From Polynucleobacter sinensis (lineage in GTDB: Bacteria; Pseudomonadota; Gammaproteobacteria; Burkholderiales; Burkholderiaceae), in assembly GCF_001595985.1 (NCBI RefSeq), contig NZ_LOJJ01000018.1:1-64000 (forward strand): a stretch of DNA of 64,000 bases, given 5' to 3'. The notes beneath the pieces are model-generated. The model saw nothing but the letters and a program-made list of their open reading frames with translations, was not told the origin of the DNA and ran no database searches. This document shows positions 14,809 to 24,248 of this stretch, in pieces. Position numbers and translations under genes: made by a program. How positions within the stretch are numbered: the stretch's first letter is position 1; each line of letters begins with the position of its first letter.

Positions 14809-17448
14809 ATGAATGCTCCCGACATTAAAAAATACTTAAATCTCGAGCATATCGATACCGACCCAGCAGAAACTGCAGAGTGGAACGAGGCGTTTATGGA
14901 TTTACTGGCCTCGGGCGATAGTGCGCGCGCTAAGTTTATTTTGGATAGCTTGTTAAAGCTTGCTAATAAAAATCAAATTAATTGGGTGCCTGACCTAGTC
15001 ACGCCTTATATCAATTCAATACCAGTAGATGAGCAACCTCCATTTCCTGGAGATTTGGCAATCGAAGAAAAGCTAGCTTCGCTGATGAGATGGAATGCGC
15101 TAGCGATGGTGGCAAAGGCAAATGAAGCCTATGGTGAGCTAGGCGGTCATATTGCTAGCTATGCCAGCGCTGCAGATTTATTTGAGGTTGGGTTCAATCA
15201 TTTTTTCCGCGCAAGGACCGAGGGTGGCGATGCAAAAGAGCGTGGAGACTTAGTTTTCTTTCAACCGCATAGTGCTCCAGGCGTATATGCTCGAGCCTAT
15301 TTAGAGGGAAGGCTGACTGAAAATGATCTTGCGCATTATCGCCGTGAGATTACTGCGCCCGAGTCAGGTGCAAGAGGTTTATCTAGTTATCCACATCCTT
15401 GGTTAATGCCTGATTTTTGGCAGTTCCCAACAGGCTCCATGGGAATCGGCCCAATCAGTTCGATTTATCACGCACGCTTTATGCGCTATCTCAGTGATCG
15501 CAAATTATTGGACTGCTCAACTAGAAAAGTATGGGGTGTGTTTGGTGATGGTGAGATGGATGAACCAGAAAGCATGAGCGCATTGACATTAGCTTCTAGA
15601 GAAAAGCTGGATAACTTGGTTTGGGTGGTCAATTGCAACCTACAACGCCTAGATGGCCCAGTGAGGGGTAACGGCAGAATCATTGATGAGTTGGAAAAAT
15701 TGTTTAGGGGCTCTGGTTGGAACGTAATTAAATTGGTTTGGGGTAGCGATTGGGACGGACTTTTTGCTAGAGATACTACGGGAGCTCTGGTAAAAGCCTT
15801 TGCTCAAACCGTTGATGGTCAAATGCAAACCTTTGCTGCAAAAGATGGCAGCTTTAATCGTAAAAATTTCTTTGGCCAAAATGAAGAATTGGCTCGTCTT
15901 GCTCAAGGCATGACCGATGAGCAAATTGATCGACTGAAAAGAGGCGGTCATGATTTAGTCAAAATTTATGCGGCTTATCAAGCTGCAGCCAACCATGTTG
16001 GTCAGCCAACAGTGATCTTGGCGCATACCAAGAAGGGCTACGGTATGGGCAATGCTGGCCAAGGAAAAATGACGACGCATAGCCAGAAGAAGCTAGATGA
16101 TGAAGCATTAATTGAGTATCGCAACCGTTTCAACTTGCCATTAACTGACGAGCAGGCAACGAGCCTGACTTTTTTCAGGCCTGATGAAAATAGTGAAGAG
16201 CTGAAATATCTAAAAGAACAGCGTACTAAGCTTGGTGGGCAATTGCCTAAGCGCTATTCGGAATGTGACAAATTAAATGTCCCAGATATCAATTCGTATG
16301 CAGCGTTTGCAATTAAGGCCGAAGACAAAGAGATGTCAACGACGATGGCTTTTGTACGGATGCTTGGAAACTTACTCAAAGACAAAGAGCTTGGTCCTCG
16401 AGTAGTGCCGATTGTTGCGGATGAAGCGCGTACCTTTGGTATGGCCAATTTATTTAAACAGGTTGGTATTTATTCTAGCGTGGGACAGCGCTATGAACCA
16501 GAAGATATTGGTTCTGTATTGAGTTATCGCGAGGCATTAGACGGGCAAATCCTGGAAGAGGGCATCAGTGAGGCGGGCGCAATTGCCAGTTGGACTGCTG
16601 CAGCAACCAGTTATAGCGTTCACGGTATTGCAATGCTACCTTTTTATATCTACTACTCCATGTTCGGCTTTCAGAGAATTGGTGATGCCATTTGGGCTGC
16701 AGCCGATCAACGTGCCAGAGGATTTTTATTGGGTGCTACCTCAGGTAGAACAACATTAGGTGGTGAGGGTTTGCAACATCAAGATGGCAGTAGTCAGCTT
16801 GTTGCTGCAACCATTCCCAACTGTAAGGCATATGACCCAGCCTTTGCCGGTGAGTTAGCGGTGATTGTCGATCAAGGGATGCGTGACATGTTGGTGGATC
16901 AAAAAGATTTGTTCTATTACATCACCCTCATGAATGAAAACTATGCTCAGCCTGATTTACCTAAGAATGCAGCTGAGGGCGTGATTCGGGGTTGTTATAA
17001 ATTTAAGGCGATTAAGGCTGCCAGTGGTGATGGCAAGTCTTGTGTGAGTTTGCTCGGTTCTGGCGCCATCATGACTGAGGTATTAAAGGCAGCAGATATC
17101 CTTGCCAGTGATGGTATTGATGTTGACATTTTTAGCGTGACCAGCTGGAGTGAATTATCTCGAGATGGTAAATTAAAAGAACAGAAAAGTTTGAAGGCCC
17201 AATCAGATGATGTCATACCATTTATTAGCAAAGTTTTATCAGAAAGTAACGGCCCAATTATTGCTGCCACTGATTATGTCTGCGCTTTACCAGAGATGAT
17301 TCGTGCATATATTCCTAGCGAAAGAAAGTATATTACTTTAGGTACAGATGGATTTGGTAGGAGTGATACCCGCTCGGCATTAAGAGATTATTTTGGTGTA
17401 AGCGCAAGTAATATTGTTAAAGTTGCTAAAAATGTATTATTAAACTAA
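14809..17448 (+). CDS. aceE: Pyruvate dehydrogenase E1 component, homodimeric type (AceE paralogue)
   Basis: An 879-residue ThDP enzyme of near full family length, decarboxylating pyruvate or a related 2-oxoacid. The ThDP motif runs from GDGEMDEPES to NCNLQ (about 247-279). The transketolase-like middle and C-terminal domains are present (YEPEDIGSVLSYREA, GRTTLGGEGLQHQDG). It lies 34 bases behind the lipoyl-less E2, with AGAGGA before the ATG. No E3 is nearby. It is likely a second copy beside a housekeeping complex elsewhere, possibly with a different 2-oxoacid substrate. Confidence 0.88.
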   Translation: MNAPDIKKYLNLEHIDTDPAETAEWNEAFMDLLASGDSARAKFILDSLLKLANKNQINWVPDLVTPYINSIPVDEQPPFPGDLAIEEKLASLMRWNALAMVAKANEAYGELGGHIASYASAADLFEVGFNHFFRARTEGGDAKERGDLVFFQPHSAPGVYARAYLEGRLTENDLAHYRREITAPESGARGLSSYPHPWLMPDFWQFPTGSMGIGPISSIYHARFMRYLSDRKLLDCSTRKVWGVFGDGEMDEPESMSALTLASREKLDNLVWVVNCNLQRLDGPVRGNGRIIDELEKLFRGSGWNVIKLVWGSDWDGLFARDTTGALVKAFAQTVDGQMQTFAAKDGSFNRKNFFGQNEELARLAQGMTDEQIDRLKRGGHDLVKIYAAYQAAANHVGQPTVILAHTKKGYGMGNAGQGKMTTHSQKKLDDEALIEYRNRFNLPLTDEQATSLTFFRPDENSEELKYLKEQRTKLGGQLPKRYSECDKLNVPDINSYAAFAIKAEDKEMSTTMAFVRMLGNLLKDKELGPRVVPIVADEARTFGMANLFKQVGIYSSVGQRYEPEDIGSVLSYREALDGQILEEGISEAGAIASWTAAATSYSVHGIAMLPFYIYYSMFGFQRIGDAIWAAADQRARGFLLGATSGRTTLGGEGLQHQDGSSQLVAATIPNCKAYDPAFAGELAVIVDQGMRDMLVDQKDLFYYITLMNENYAQPDLPKNAAEGVIRGCYKFKAIKAASGDGKSCVSLLGSGAIMTEVLKAADILASDGIDVDIFSVTSWSELSRDGKLKEQKSLKAQSDDVIPFISKVLSESNGPIIAATDYVCALPEMIRAYIPSERKYITLGTDGFGRSDTRSALRDYFGVSASNIVKVAKNVLLN

Positions 17449-17462
17449 AAACGGAGACTGTT

Positions 17463-17693
17463 ATGGAAGCAAAAAAAGCTATTATTTTGTTTGCAAGTGC
17501 ACTACTTTTAACTTCTACTATTTCAAGTGCACAAACTTCAAGTTCAGTTAACTGGCCTAGTAAACCGGTCACATTCGTTCTTACCCAAGCACCTGGTGGC
17601 GCAAATGATATTACGGGTAGGGCACTAGCCCAAAAATTAACTGAAATTTATAAGCAGCCTTTTATTGTTGATAACCGTCCAGGCCATAGGTAG
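17463..17693 (+). pseudogene. TctC/Bug periplasmic binding protein, N-terminal fragment
   Basis: 76 codons encode a signal peptide ending near SSAQT and the family start WPSKPVTFVLTQAPGGANDIT, then IVDNRPG. Intact TctC proteins have about 320 residues. Homology stops after PG at about 17685, where the sequence switches to an unrelated fragment. A good ribosome site and a 14-base gap from aceE suggest the gene was once the operon's transporter component. Confidence 0.85.
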
Positions 17694-18126
17694 ACGTATA
17701 TTGTTCTGGTATGGGTGGATTAGTGGTTGCTCCAATATCAAACGCAATCTTTATGCCTGGAATAAGAGTCCACACTGGTGCTGCCGATACAAAAAAAATG
17801 TTGGTGCGATTTGGGACAAGATCAGCTATCAAACACGTTATAGCGTGAAGCTGGATACACCGAAGTTGATTATCAAATGCACTGAGGCATTAGGTGACTT
17901 AAATCAATACCCTAAAGTGGTACCACCCAAGGTACGGGCCAGCAAAGCTAAGATAGTTATGGGTATGGATGGCGTGCATGGCGTACATACTGGTATCGCA
18001 GAGGACTCACTAGACGGTTATACAGTTTCAGTACCAGACGTGTACGCATACATTCAAAACAGAGTGCACCTATCACATTCTACAATTTTTTCGATCCTTG
18101 ATGGCTCAGGACGACTTGCTGAGTAA
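17694..18126 (+). pseudogene. Type III restriction endonuclease (Res), C-terminal fragment
   Basis: One frame from about 17806 to the TAA at 18124-18126 reads IWDKISYQTRYSVKLDT, VPPKVRASKA, then VPDVYAYIQNRVHLSHST and ILDGSGRL. This resembles the region near the C-terminus of type III restriction (Res) subunits, where an IW/FW..I...TRY segment is followed by PD...YIQ......T...IL..SGRL. The helicase part and any Mod gene are absent, and no start is credible. It lies between two other truncated genes, so it is a leftover of a lost restriction-modification system. Confidence 0.6.
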
Positions 18127-18344
18127 ACGATTTCACGAACGGGTAATCCAGATAAAGTAACCGGGCGGCCCCCAACATGCATACTACCTACTTCTGAAAT
18201 TTGCATTGTTGATCGATTATTTTGAGCACATCCTGCTAAGAAAATGCTCGCAAAAGTCAAACTTACTAAAGCTAGATAGTGTCGATAAAAAAGCTTTCTA
18301 GAAGGAAAAAATTTGAGGGTTGAGTTGGAAGTATTGGCTTTCAT
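18054..18344 (-). pseudogene. Truncated secreted lipoprotein (possible alpha/beta hydrolase N-terminus)
   Basis: Starts at 18344 behind AAGGAG. It has a basic N-terminus, a hydrophobic stretch and a lipobox FLAGC, then HVGGRPVTLSGLPVREIVYSAS. Secreted esterase-like hydrolases can begin in this way. Genuine sequence ends near 18126, where the frame runs into the opposite-strand Res fragment and stops at 18054. The catalytic region is missing, so it is read as a decayed gene. Confidence 0.5.
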
Positions 18345-18429
18345 TACTATCATCTCCTTGTTTTAAGTTAAATATTCATTCGCCTTCATGATTGGGGGTT
18401 GTTACGTCATTACATTAATTAAAATCAAT

Positions 18430-19218
18430 CTATAAAGGATCTATCAATGACACAATTTCTAGATCACTTTTTCCCGTTCTTTTGTAGAGTGACATTGTTA
18501 AAGGATCATGTCCAGCAATTACGTGCTCCGGAGATTCCGCTAAATCTTTGATTAATTCAAATCCACTTAACATATCGCTGGTATTTAAAACAATAGGGAA
18601 GGGAGAGTGGTTTTTAAAGTTTTCTAAATAATGTGCAGCATCAGAAGCAATTACAATCCAGCCTCGTTTAGTATGTACCCTAACAATTTGAAGGCCTTTT
18701 GTATGTCCTCCAACTAAATGAACTTCAATACCTGGACGAAGCTCATACACTCCATTGTGAAATCTAACTCGATCTTCGAAATTTGCATAAATTAATTCGC
18801 AAATATCATGAGGATCATATGCATGTCTACAAAAAGCATGTCTCATATCAGGCCCTGTAGCATAAGACATCTCACTTTCTTGTATATGAAAGCGTGTTTT
18901 TTTAAGTAGATCTGTATTTCCTGCATGATCATAGTGAGCATGGGTAATGATTACATCGCTAAGATCTTCGACTTTGATGCCGCTTTGATTTAATGACTCT
19001 ATAGGGCATCGCAAATGATTTCTTTTTCTAGCCTTTGCTGCTGTTTTATTAAAGCCAGTGTCAATCAAAATCGTTTCTTTATCATTTTTCAGGAACCAAA
19101 CGTAATAGTCCATATTGGTTGCCATGTCATGTAGATCATGAAAAATAAAGTTTTCTAGCCTGCGTCTTTGGACTGTTGCATATCTTAGGGCATAGGCTTC
19201 CCAAAGCGGTTTATTCAT
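18430..19218 (-). CDS. MBL-fold hydrolase, N-acyl-homoserine-lactonase-like
   Basis: A 262-residue metallo-beta-lactamase-fold enzyme. The zinc motif HAHYDH lies at 93-98, with further ligands in VGGHTKGLQ, the Asp of IASDAAHY and the late His of IAGHDP. The layout fits the AHL-lactonase subgroup, enzymes that open lactone rings. Its neighbours on the same strand are an SMP-30 lactonase and an MFS carrier. A role in sugar-acid or other lactone catabolism is therefore as likely as quorum quenching. Confidence 0.75.
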   Translation of the reverse strand: MNKPLWEAYALRYATVQRRRLENFIFHDLHDMATNMDYYVWFLKNDKETILIDTGFNKTAAKARKRNHLRCPIESLNQSGIKVEDLSDVIITHAHYDHAGNTDLLKKTRFHIQESEMSYATGPDMRHAFCRHAYDPHDICELIYANFEDRVRFHNGVYELRPGIEVHLVGGHTKGLQIVRVHTKRGWIVIASDAAHYLENFKNHSPFPIVLNTSDMLSGFELIKDLAESPEHVIAGHDPLTMSLYKRTGKSDLEIVSLIDPL

Positions 19219-19439
19219 TTTTCTAGATCTCCGTGAATATCTTTTAAAATATATGATGTTTTCAATAGAGGTTTTTTTATAAGCAAAAAATATTAATACT
19301 CAGCTTAGTTAGCACCATTCTTTTAATCACAAGAGGTTTGAAACGAGCATAAAACGCATAATTGGGTTATTTAATAGGTACATGATTTTTCGGTAAGCAA
19401 CTGGAAAGCTGCCAGTTGCTTACGTCTAGCAATTCCTAC

Positions 19440-20783
19440 TTATGTCTGTAATGGGCGATTCTTTTTCAAAAGGCCAATAGCAAGAAAGGCGGCTATTAAA
19501 AAACTAGAGGATAGTAACAGTTGGCCTATGACGTCTGCACCTGTGGCATCACGTAATATTCCAAGCAGATAAGGGCCAAAGAAACCACCAATATTGCCAA
19601 CAGAATTAATCAATGCAAGGGTTACTGCACTTTTTGCTCCACTAAATTCTTGCGCAGGGAAGCTGTAAAGTAAGGGAACCGCTGCTTGAATGCATGCCCC
19701 CATGCACAATCCTACAAGAGCGATCGTATTATTGGTGGCCAGACTTGAAATTAGCATTCCAATGCCGGCAATTGCCAACACTCCAACAAGAATGGGTCCT
19801 TTGCGACCATAACGGGATGTGTAGCTCGAGACATAAATGAGTACGACTGTTGCCACTGCCCAAGGAATTGCCGAGACTAACCCAGCGTCTACGTTAGATA
19901 GCCCCATTCTTAGTTTGATGATTTGTGGCGCCCAATAGGTTACAGAATAAAATCCAATCATCATGAAGATGTAAATAATGCAGTAGTACCATGCTCTTGG
20001 GTTCTTGAAAATTGCCTTTACAGCACTTAATCCATGATTGGCGGGATCATTAATTTCTTGCTTAGAATCTTTTAGGTATGAATTTAGTTTTTCCTTCTCA
20101 TCTTTTGTCAGCCATTTTGCGTCATCAGGTGTGTTGGCCATAGTTTTAAGACAAACAAAACTGACGACAACTGCAAGACCACCCTCGACAATAAACACCC
20201 ACTGCCAGCCACTAAATCCAAGAATGCCATCCATAAGTAAGAGCGCTGCAGTTAAAACGCTGCCCAGTGCTAATGAGATTGGTATACCAATTTGAAAAAG
20301 GGAATATGCTCTAGCAAGATGTTTCCCTGGAATGAAAAGGCTAAAGTAAAAGAGTATTCCTGGGTAAAATCCAGCTTCAAATACCCCGAGAATAAATCTC
20401 ATTGTGTAAAGTGAATTTGGACCGCTAACCCAGGCCATGGCAACACACACTAGGCCCCAGCTCATCATTATTCGCGCAATCCAAATTCTGGCTCCAAAGC
20501 GACGTAACATCAAATTTGAAGGTATTTCAAATATTACGTAGCCGATAAAAAATAATCCTGCCGCTAATCCAAACATGGAGGATGTTAGGCCTAGGGCGGC
20601 TGACATTGGAGGCCCCGCCACACCAATATTTGTCCTATCAATAAAGGATACAAACAGTCCGATAATAGCTAGCGGTATTAACGCATTTAAAACCTTCTTA
20701 ACAATTCGGTTTTCTTCCGTTTGTTCGTTAATATTGATTGCTGACTGCATAGCATTTGCTGAATCAAACTGCTGTCCCATCAT
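19440..20783 (-). CDS. MFS transporter, anion:cation symporter type
   Basis: A 447-residue carrier with about 12 membrane segments. FIDRTNIGVAGP in the first helix and IPSNLMLRRFGARIWIARIMMSWG at helices 2-3 are typical of the ACS family (tartrate, phthalate and hexuronate carriers). A tandem ATG at the start follows AAGGAG. It begins 35 bases after the SMP-30 lactonase gene, so the two are co-transcribed and it probably imports that enzyme's substrate or precursor. Confidence 0.87.
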   Translation of the reverse strand: MMGQQFDSANAMQSAININEQTEENRIVKKVLNALIPLAIIGLFVSFIDRTNIGVAGPPMSAALGLTSSMFGLAAGLFFIGYVIFEIPSNLMLRRFGARIWIARIMMSWGLVCVAMAWVSGPNSLYTMRFILGVFEAGFYPGILFYFSLFIPGKHLARAYSLFQIGIPISLALGSVLTAALLLMDGILGFSGWQWVFIVEGGLAVVVSFVCLKTMANTPDDAKWLTKDEKEKLNSYLKDSKQEINDPANHGLSAVKAIFKNPRAWYYCIIYIFMMIGFYSVTYWAPQIIKLRMGLSNVDAGLVSAIPWAVATVVLIYVSSYTSRYGRKGPILVGVLAIAGIGMLISSLATNNTIALVGLCMGACIQAAVPLLYSFPAQEFSGAKSAVTLALINSVGNIGGFFGPYLLGILRDATGADVIGQLLLSSSFLIAAFLAIGLLKKNRPLQT

Positions 20784-20818
20784 TAGTCTCCTTGTTGCAT
20801 GGTTATTGAGTCAAGGCT

Positions 20819-21781
20819 TTAAAAATCCCAGTGAACCGGTAATGCTCCTGATATTTCAGATTTAAATTTGGCGAGTTGGCTATTGAATAGTGACCCTAGA
20901 TAAACTGTTTTTAAGTCACTTCCCCCAAAACCAATACTGGAAATGTTTCCTAATTTTCTTTTTCCGCCGGAATCAAAATGAAGCTGTCTTGAAAACGTAT
21001 TGTTTTGAAAAGCTTGTTCGCAAACATCAAGCCACTCGGGGTCTGAATCTTCGAGAATAATTTCTTGATGACCGTCTGGTCTTGTTCTTATTACTCGATT
21101 ACTAACCACGCTGACGATCCATAGACCTCCTTCGGAATCAAATGTGAGTCCGTCTGGCCATGTTCCAGCGCCGTATTGAGAATAAACTTCTCTCTCACCA
21201 AGAGAGCCATCAGGCTGTATCAAAAACCGACTTGTGCAACGTGCAATAGTTTCATTAACGTAAAGCCATTTACTCGTGGGATCTATAACAGCTTCGTTTG
21301 TAAATCCAAGTCCATCAGCAACCAATCGCACGCCTTTTTCGTCCGATACCAGAATGAAGCCGTCTCCATATCCTTTGTGCATAGATTGTTCTCTTGGTAC
21401 TAATTTGGTGCTGACGGTTACCCAAGTTCTCCCAGCCTTATCAATGCTGACAAAGTTGGTTGGTGGAAGTGGCTTACCATTAAATTCAAGTATGTAAGGA
21501 GACAAAGTGCCGTCGGTTGATAGGTGGAAGACACCGCCGCTAGGTCCAAGGTTTGCTATTAAAAAACTGCGGTCAGGCAATAGAGCAATTCCATTTGGTA
21601 AAAAATTTTCAGGAGGATTTTTAGCTAATAGAAGTTCAGTTGCTCCTGATGAGCGAATAATGCTCACTCCACCGCGTTTATCAGACATGAATATATCTCC
21701 CGAGCGCGTTGTTAAAACGCATTCACAACGCTGAAGACCTGTTCCTAAAAAATCAATATCTGCTAATGTGATAGTGGTCAT
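20819..21781 (-). CDS. SMP-30/gluconolactonase-family protein
   Basis: A 320-residue six-bladed beta-propeller lactonase. Visible signatures are CECVLTTRSGDIFMSD near the start, LLPDRSFLIANLG, VNETIARCTSRF and GTWPDGLTFDSEGGLWI, which carry the metal-binding Glu, Asn and Asp typical of the family. It lies upstream of the MFS carrier on the same strand. It probably hydrolyses an aldonolactone-type compound. Confidence 0.83.
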   Translation of the reverse strand: MTTITLADIDFLGTGLQRCECVLTTRSGDIFMSDKRGGVSIIRSSGATELLLAKNPPENFLPNGIALLPDRSFLIANLGPSGGVFHLSTDGTLSPYILEFNGKPLPPTNFVSIDKAGRTWVTVSTKLVPREQSMHKGYGDGFILVSDEKGVRLVADGLGFTNEAVIDPTSKWLYVNETIARCTSRFLIQPDGSLGEREVYSQYGAGTWPDGLTFDSEGGLWIVSVVSNRVIRTRPDGHQEIILEDSDPEWLDVCEQAFQNNTFSRQLHFDSGGKRKLGNISSIGFGGSDLKTVYLGSLFNSQLAKFKSEISGALPVHWDF

Positions 21782-22020
21782 TTGTCTAAGCTCTAATTTT
21801 GGAAATAATGATTTGGCTACTCGCCAAATGTTTTGGATCCTTAAGGCTTGAAGCTATGTTGATTTGATTGGATTAGATCGTAACAACAAACTATGTGAAG
21901 AACTATTGCTATGGCGGCAATGGTTCTTCTTGTTTTGCGAAGGATCGCTAGGTCAAAATAGGACTTAAAGAAAGCTCTCTATTTAAAAAGAGATATCGGC
22001 TTTAATGGGAGATATCAGCT

Positions 22021-22929
22021 TTAAGTGCTTTTGATTAAATGCTCTGCCAGCAGAATTGATGCAGGGGATTTCTTTATATCTTTTTTAATTGCAAGTAAAA
22101 GATTTCTTTCTGACCATGAGTCCTCTAGATTAATTGAAGTGAGATTCATCACTTTAATTTGAGCTGCACAAGCTTTGAGAGGCGCTATACCGATGCCTAA
22201 ATTGGCGTTAATCATCTGACACATAGCATCATAACTTCTGACTTGAATTCTTAGCCGCATTGATTTACCTAGCTTTTCGGCCTGCCTGGAGGTTAGTTCA
22301 AGTAATGAGCTACCGCGATTAAGCCCAACAAAGTGATAATCAAGACATTCTTCGAATGAAATCCTTTTTCTTTGGGCAAGAGGATGGGCTTTGCTGCAAA
22401 TGACAACAAGTTGGTCTTGTCCAATAACCTTTGTTTCAAGTCCAGCAGTCGGTGTGCCTTCAGCGAATACTCCAATGTCGGCTATTTCATCCAAAATTGC
22501 CCTAACGATATCCCCGCTCAATTGCTCCTCAACATCCAATTGGATATTTGGGTGAGCATCTAAAAAGTCCGATAAGGCCTCGGGGAGAATTTCTGTTAGG
22601 GCTGACATATTGGCCCAAAGACGAACATGCCCCTTTATTCCATTCGCGTATTCCCCTAATTCATGGCTGAGTTGTTCAAATCCCTGGAATAGGCGTAGGG
22701 CATGTTGCATTACGGTATACCCGGCTTGGGTGAGAATGACGCCTCTTGCTGCCCTATCAAGCAATGTTATACCGACGGTTTCTTCAAGATCTGAGATTCT
22801 TCGGCTAGCAGCGGATAAGGCAAGACTACATTCCTTGGCGCCTTTGGTAATGCTTCCAGATTTTGCGATAGCGCAAAATAGCTTTAAGGTAACAAAGTCG
22901 ACTCTGGCTGGGTTAATTTTATGCATCAT
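22021..22929 (-). CDS. LysR-family transcriptional regulator
   Basis: A 302-residue regulator with the N-terminal HTH (LKLFCAIAKSGSITKGAKECSLALSAASRRISDLE) and a periplasmic-binding-like effector domain. A tandem start lies at 22929 and 22926. It is divergent from the CoA-transferase at 23041 with a gap of about 110 bases, the usual LysR arrangement. It is the likely activator of the long plus-strand run. Confidence 0.9.
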   Translation of the reverse strand: MMHKINPARVDFVTLKLFCAIAKSGSITKGAKECSLALSAASRRISDLEETVGITLLDRAARGVILTQAGYTVMQHALRLFQGFEQLSHELGEYANGIKGHVRLWANMSALTEILPEALSDFLDAHPNIQLDVEEQLSGDIVRAILDEIADIGVFAEGTPTAGLETKVIGQDQLVVICSKAHPLAQRKRISFEECLDYHFVGLNRGSSLLELTSRQAEKLGKSMRLRIQVRSYDAMCQMINANLGIGIAPLKACAAQIKVMNLTSINLEDSWSERNLLLAIKKDIKKSPASILLAEHLIKST

Positions 22930-23040
22930 TGCCTCATTCTAGCTATATCTTCGCAGATTGAGAAGGGTGCATCTCCAAATAGCAATTTTCATACTGATTA
23001 TTGAGGAGTAACTTTGCAATAACTACATTTTGGAGAAGTA

Positions 23041-24234
23041 ATGGAGCCATTAGCAAATTTAAAAGTGATTGAAATGGGCCAGCTGATCGCAGGCCCATTT
23101 GCTGCTAAAACATTAGCCGATTTTGGTGCTGATGTTATTAAGATCGAGCCTCCCAAAGTTGGGGATGCTTTACGTAAATGGCGCTTATTGAAAGATGGCA
23201 CTTCAGTTTGGTGGCAAGTTCAGTCACGAAATAAGAGATCACTATCGCTAGATTTAAAGCAGGCTGAAGCGCAAGAGATCATTCGCACTCTAGTTAAAGA
23301 GGCTGATGTATTAATTGAAAACTTCCGACCTGGAACATTAGAGGGTTGGGGGCTAGATCCTGAAAAATTACTCGAGCTTAACCCAAAGTTAATTGTTCTG
23401 CGTATCAGCGGTTACGGCCAGACTGGTCCTTACAGAGATAAACCAGGATTTGGCGTAGTAGCTGAGGCTATGGGTGGTTTACGTCATCTGACTGCAGAAC
23501 CAGGCAGAGTTCCAGTTCGTGTAGGTATCAGTATTGGCGATACCTTGGCATCCTTGCATGGCGTAATTGGTATCTTGCTTGCACTCCAGGAGCGTCACAA
23601 CAGTGGCAAGGGTCAGATCATTGATATTGCCTTGTATGAGGCGGTGTTTAACTGCATGGAGAGCTTGCTCCCAGAGTACAGTGCATTTGGCGAAGTAAGA
23701 CAAGCTGCTGGCAGTGCATTGCCAGGAATCGCTCCATCCAATGCTTATGAGTGCGCTGATGGTGGCTATGTTTTGATTGCTGGTAACGGCGATAGTATCT
23801 TTAAGCGCCTAATGAAGCTCATTGGACGTGATGATTTGGGAAATGATTCTGAGCTAGAAAATAATGATGGCCGTGTGAAGCGTGTAGCTGAGCTTGATAA
23901 AGCTATTGGCGTGTGGGCAGCGACAGTCAGCACTGACAAAGCGCTTGAATTGCTTGACTCGGTTGCTGTGCCTGCAGGCCGTATTTATACCGTAGCAGAT
24001 ATTGCCAATGATCCGCACTATCGGGCGCGTGAAAATATTCAAACGATTCAAATGCGAGATGGCACCAAATTAGATGTCCCTGGAGTCATTCCAAAGCTGT
24101 CTCGAACACCTGGATCAATTAAGACACTTGCTCCTGATATTGGTGAGAATACTGATCAAATCTTAAAAGAGATTGGTTTAAGTGAATTTCAGGTTGCCTC
24201 ATTGAAAGAGCGCGGTATTGCCTTTACAAAGTAA
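23041..24234 (+). CDS. CaiB/BaiF class III CoA-transferase
   Basis: A 397-residue family III CoA-transferase. It contains VIEMGQLIAGPFAAKTLADFGADVIKIEPP, then ENFRPGTLEGWGLDPE and ISGYGQTGPYRDKPGFGVVAEA, all family hallmarks. A TTGGAGAAG site precedes the ATG. It moves CoA from a donor such as succinyl-CoA to a carboxylic acid. Its neighbours point to a lyase substrate (24249) or malate-like acids. Confidence 0.88.
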   Translation: MEPLANLKVIEMGQLIAGPFAAKTLADFGADVIKIEPPKVGDALRKWRLLKDGTSVWWQVQSRNKRSLSLDLKQAEAQEIIRTLVKEADVLIENFRPGTLEGWGLDPEKLLELNPKLIVLRISGYGQTGPYRDKPGFGVVAEAMGGLRHLTAEPGRVPVRVGISIGDTLASLHGVIGILLALQERHNSGKGQIIDIALYEAVFNCMESLLPEYSAFGEVRQAAGSALPGIAPSNAYECADGGYVLIAGNGDSIFKRLMKLIGRDDLGNDSELENNDGRVKRVAELDKAIGVWAATVSTDKALELLDSVAVPAGRIYTVADIANDPHYRARENIQTIQMRDGTKLDVPGVIPKLSRTPGSIKTLAPDIGENTDQILKEIGLSEFQVASLKERGIAFTK

Positions 24235-24248
24235 CTACAGAGAAAAAC

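Noticed and set aside
17665..17805. Start of an independent gene (TTG at 17665) leading into the Res-like frame
   Set aside because: The first part lies inside the TctC fragment and is Trp/Cys-rich nonsense. Only the part after about 17806 resembles a known protein.
18430..19218. Dedicated quorum-quenching enzyme
   Set aside because: The motif fits AHL-lactonase-like proteins, but the SMP-30 lactonase and organic-anion carrier context favours metabolic lactone hydrolysis. Left open.
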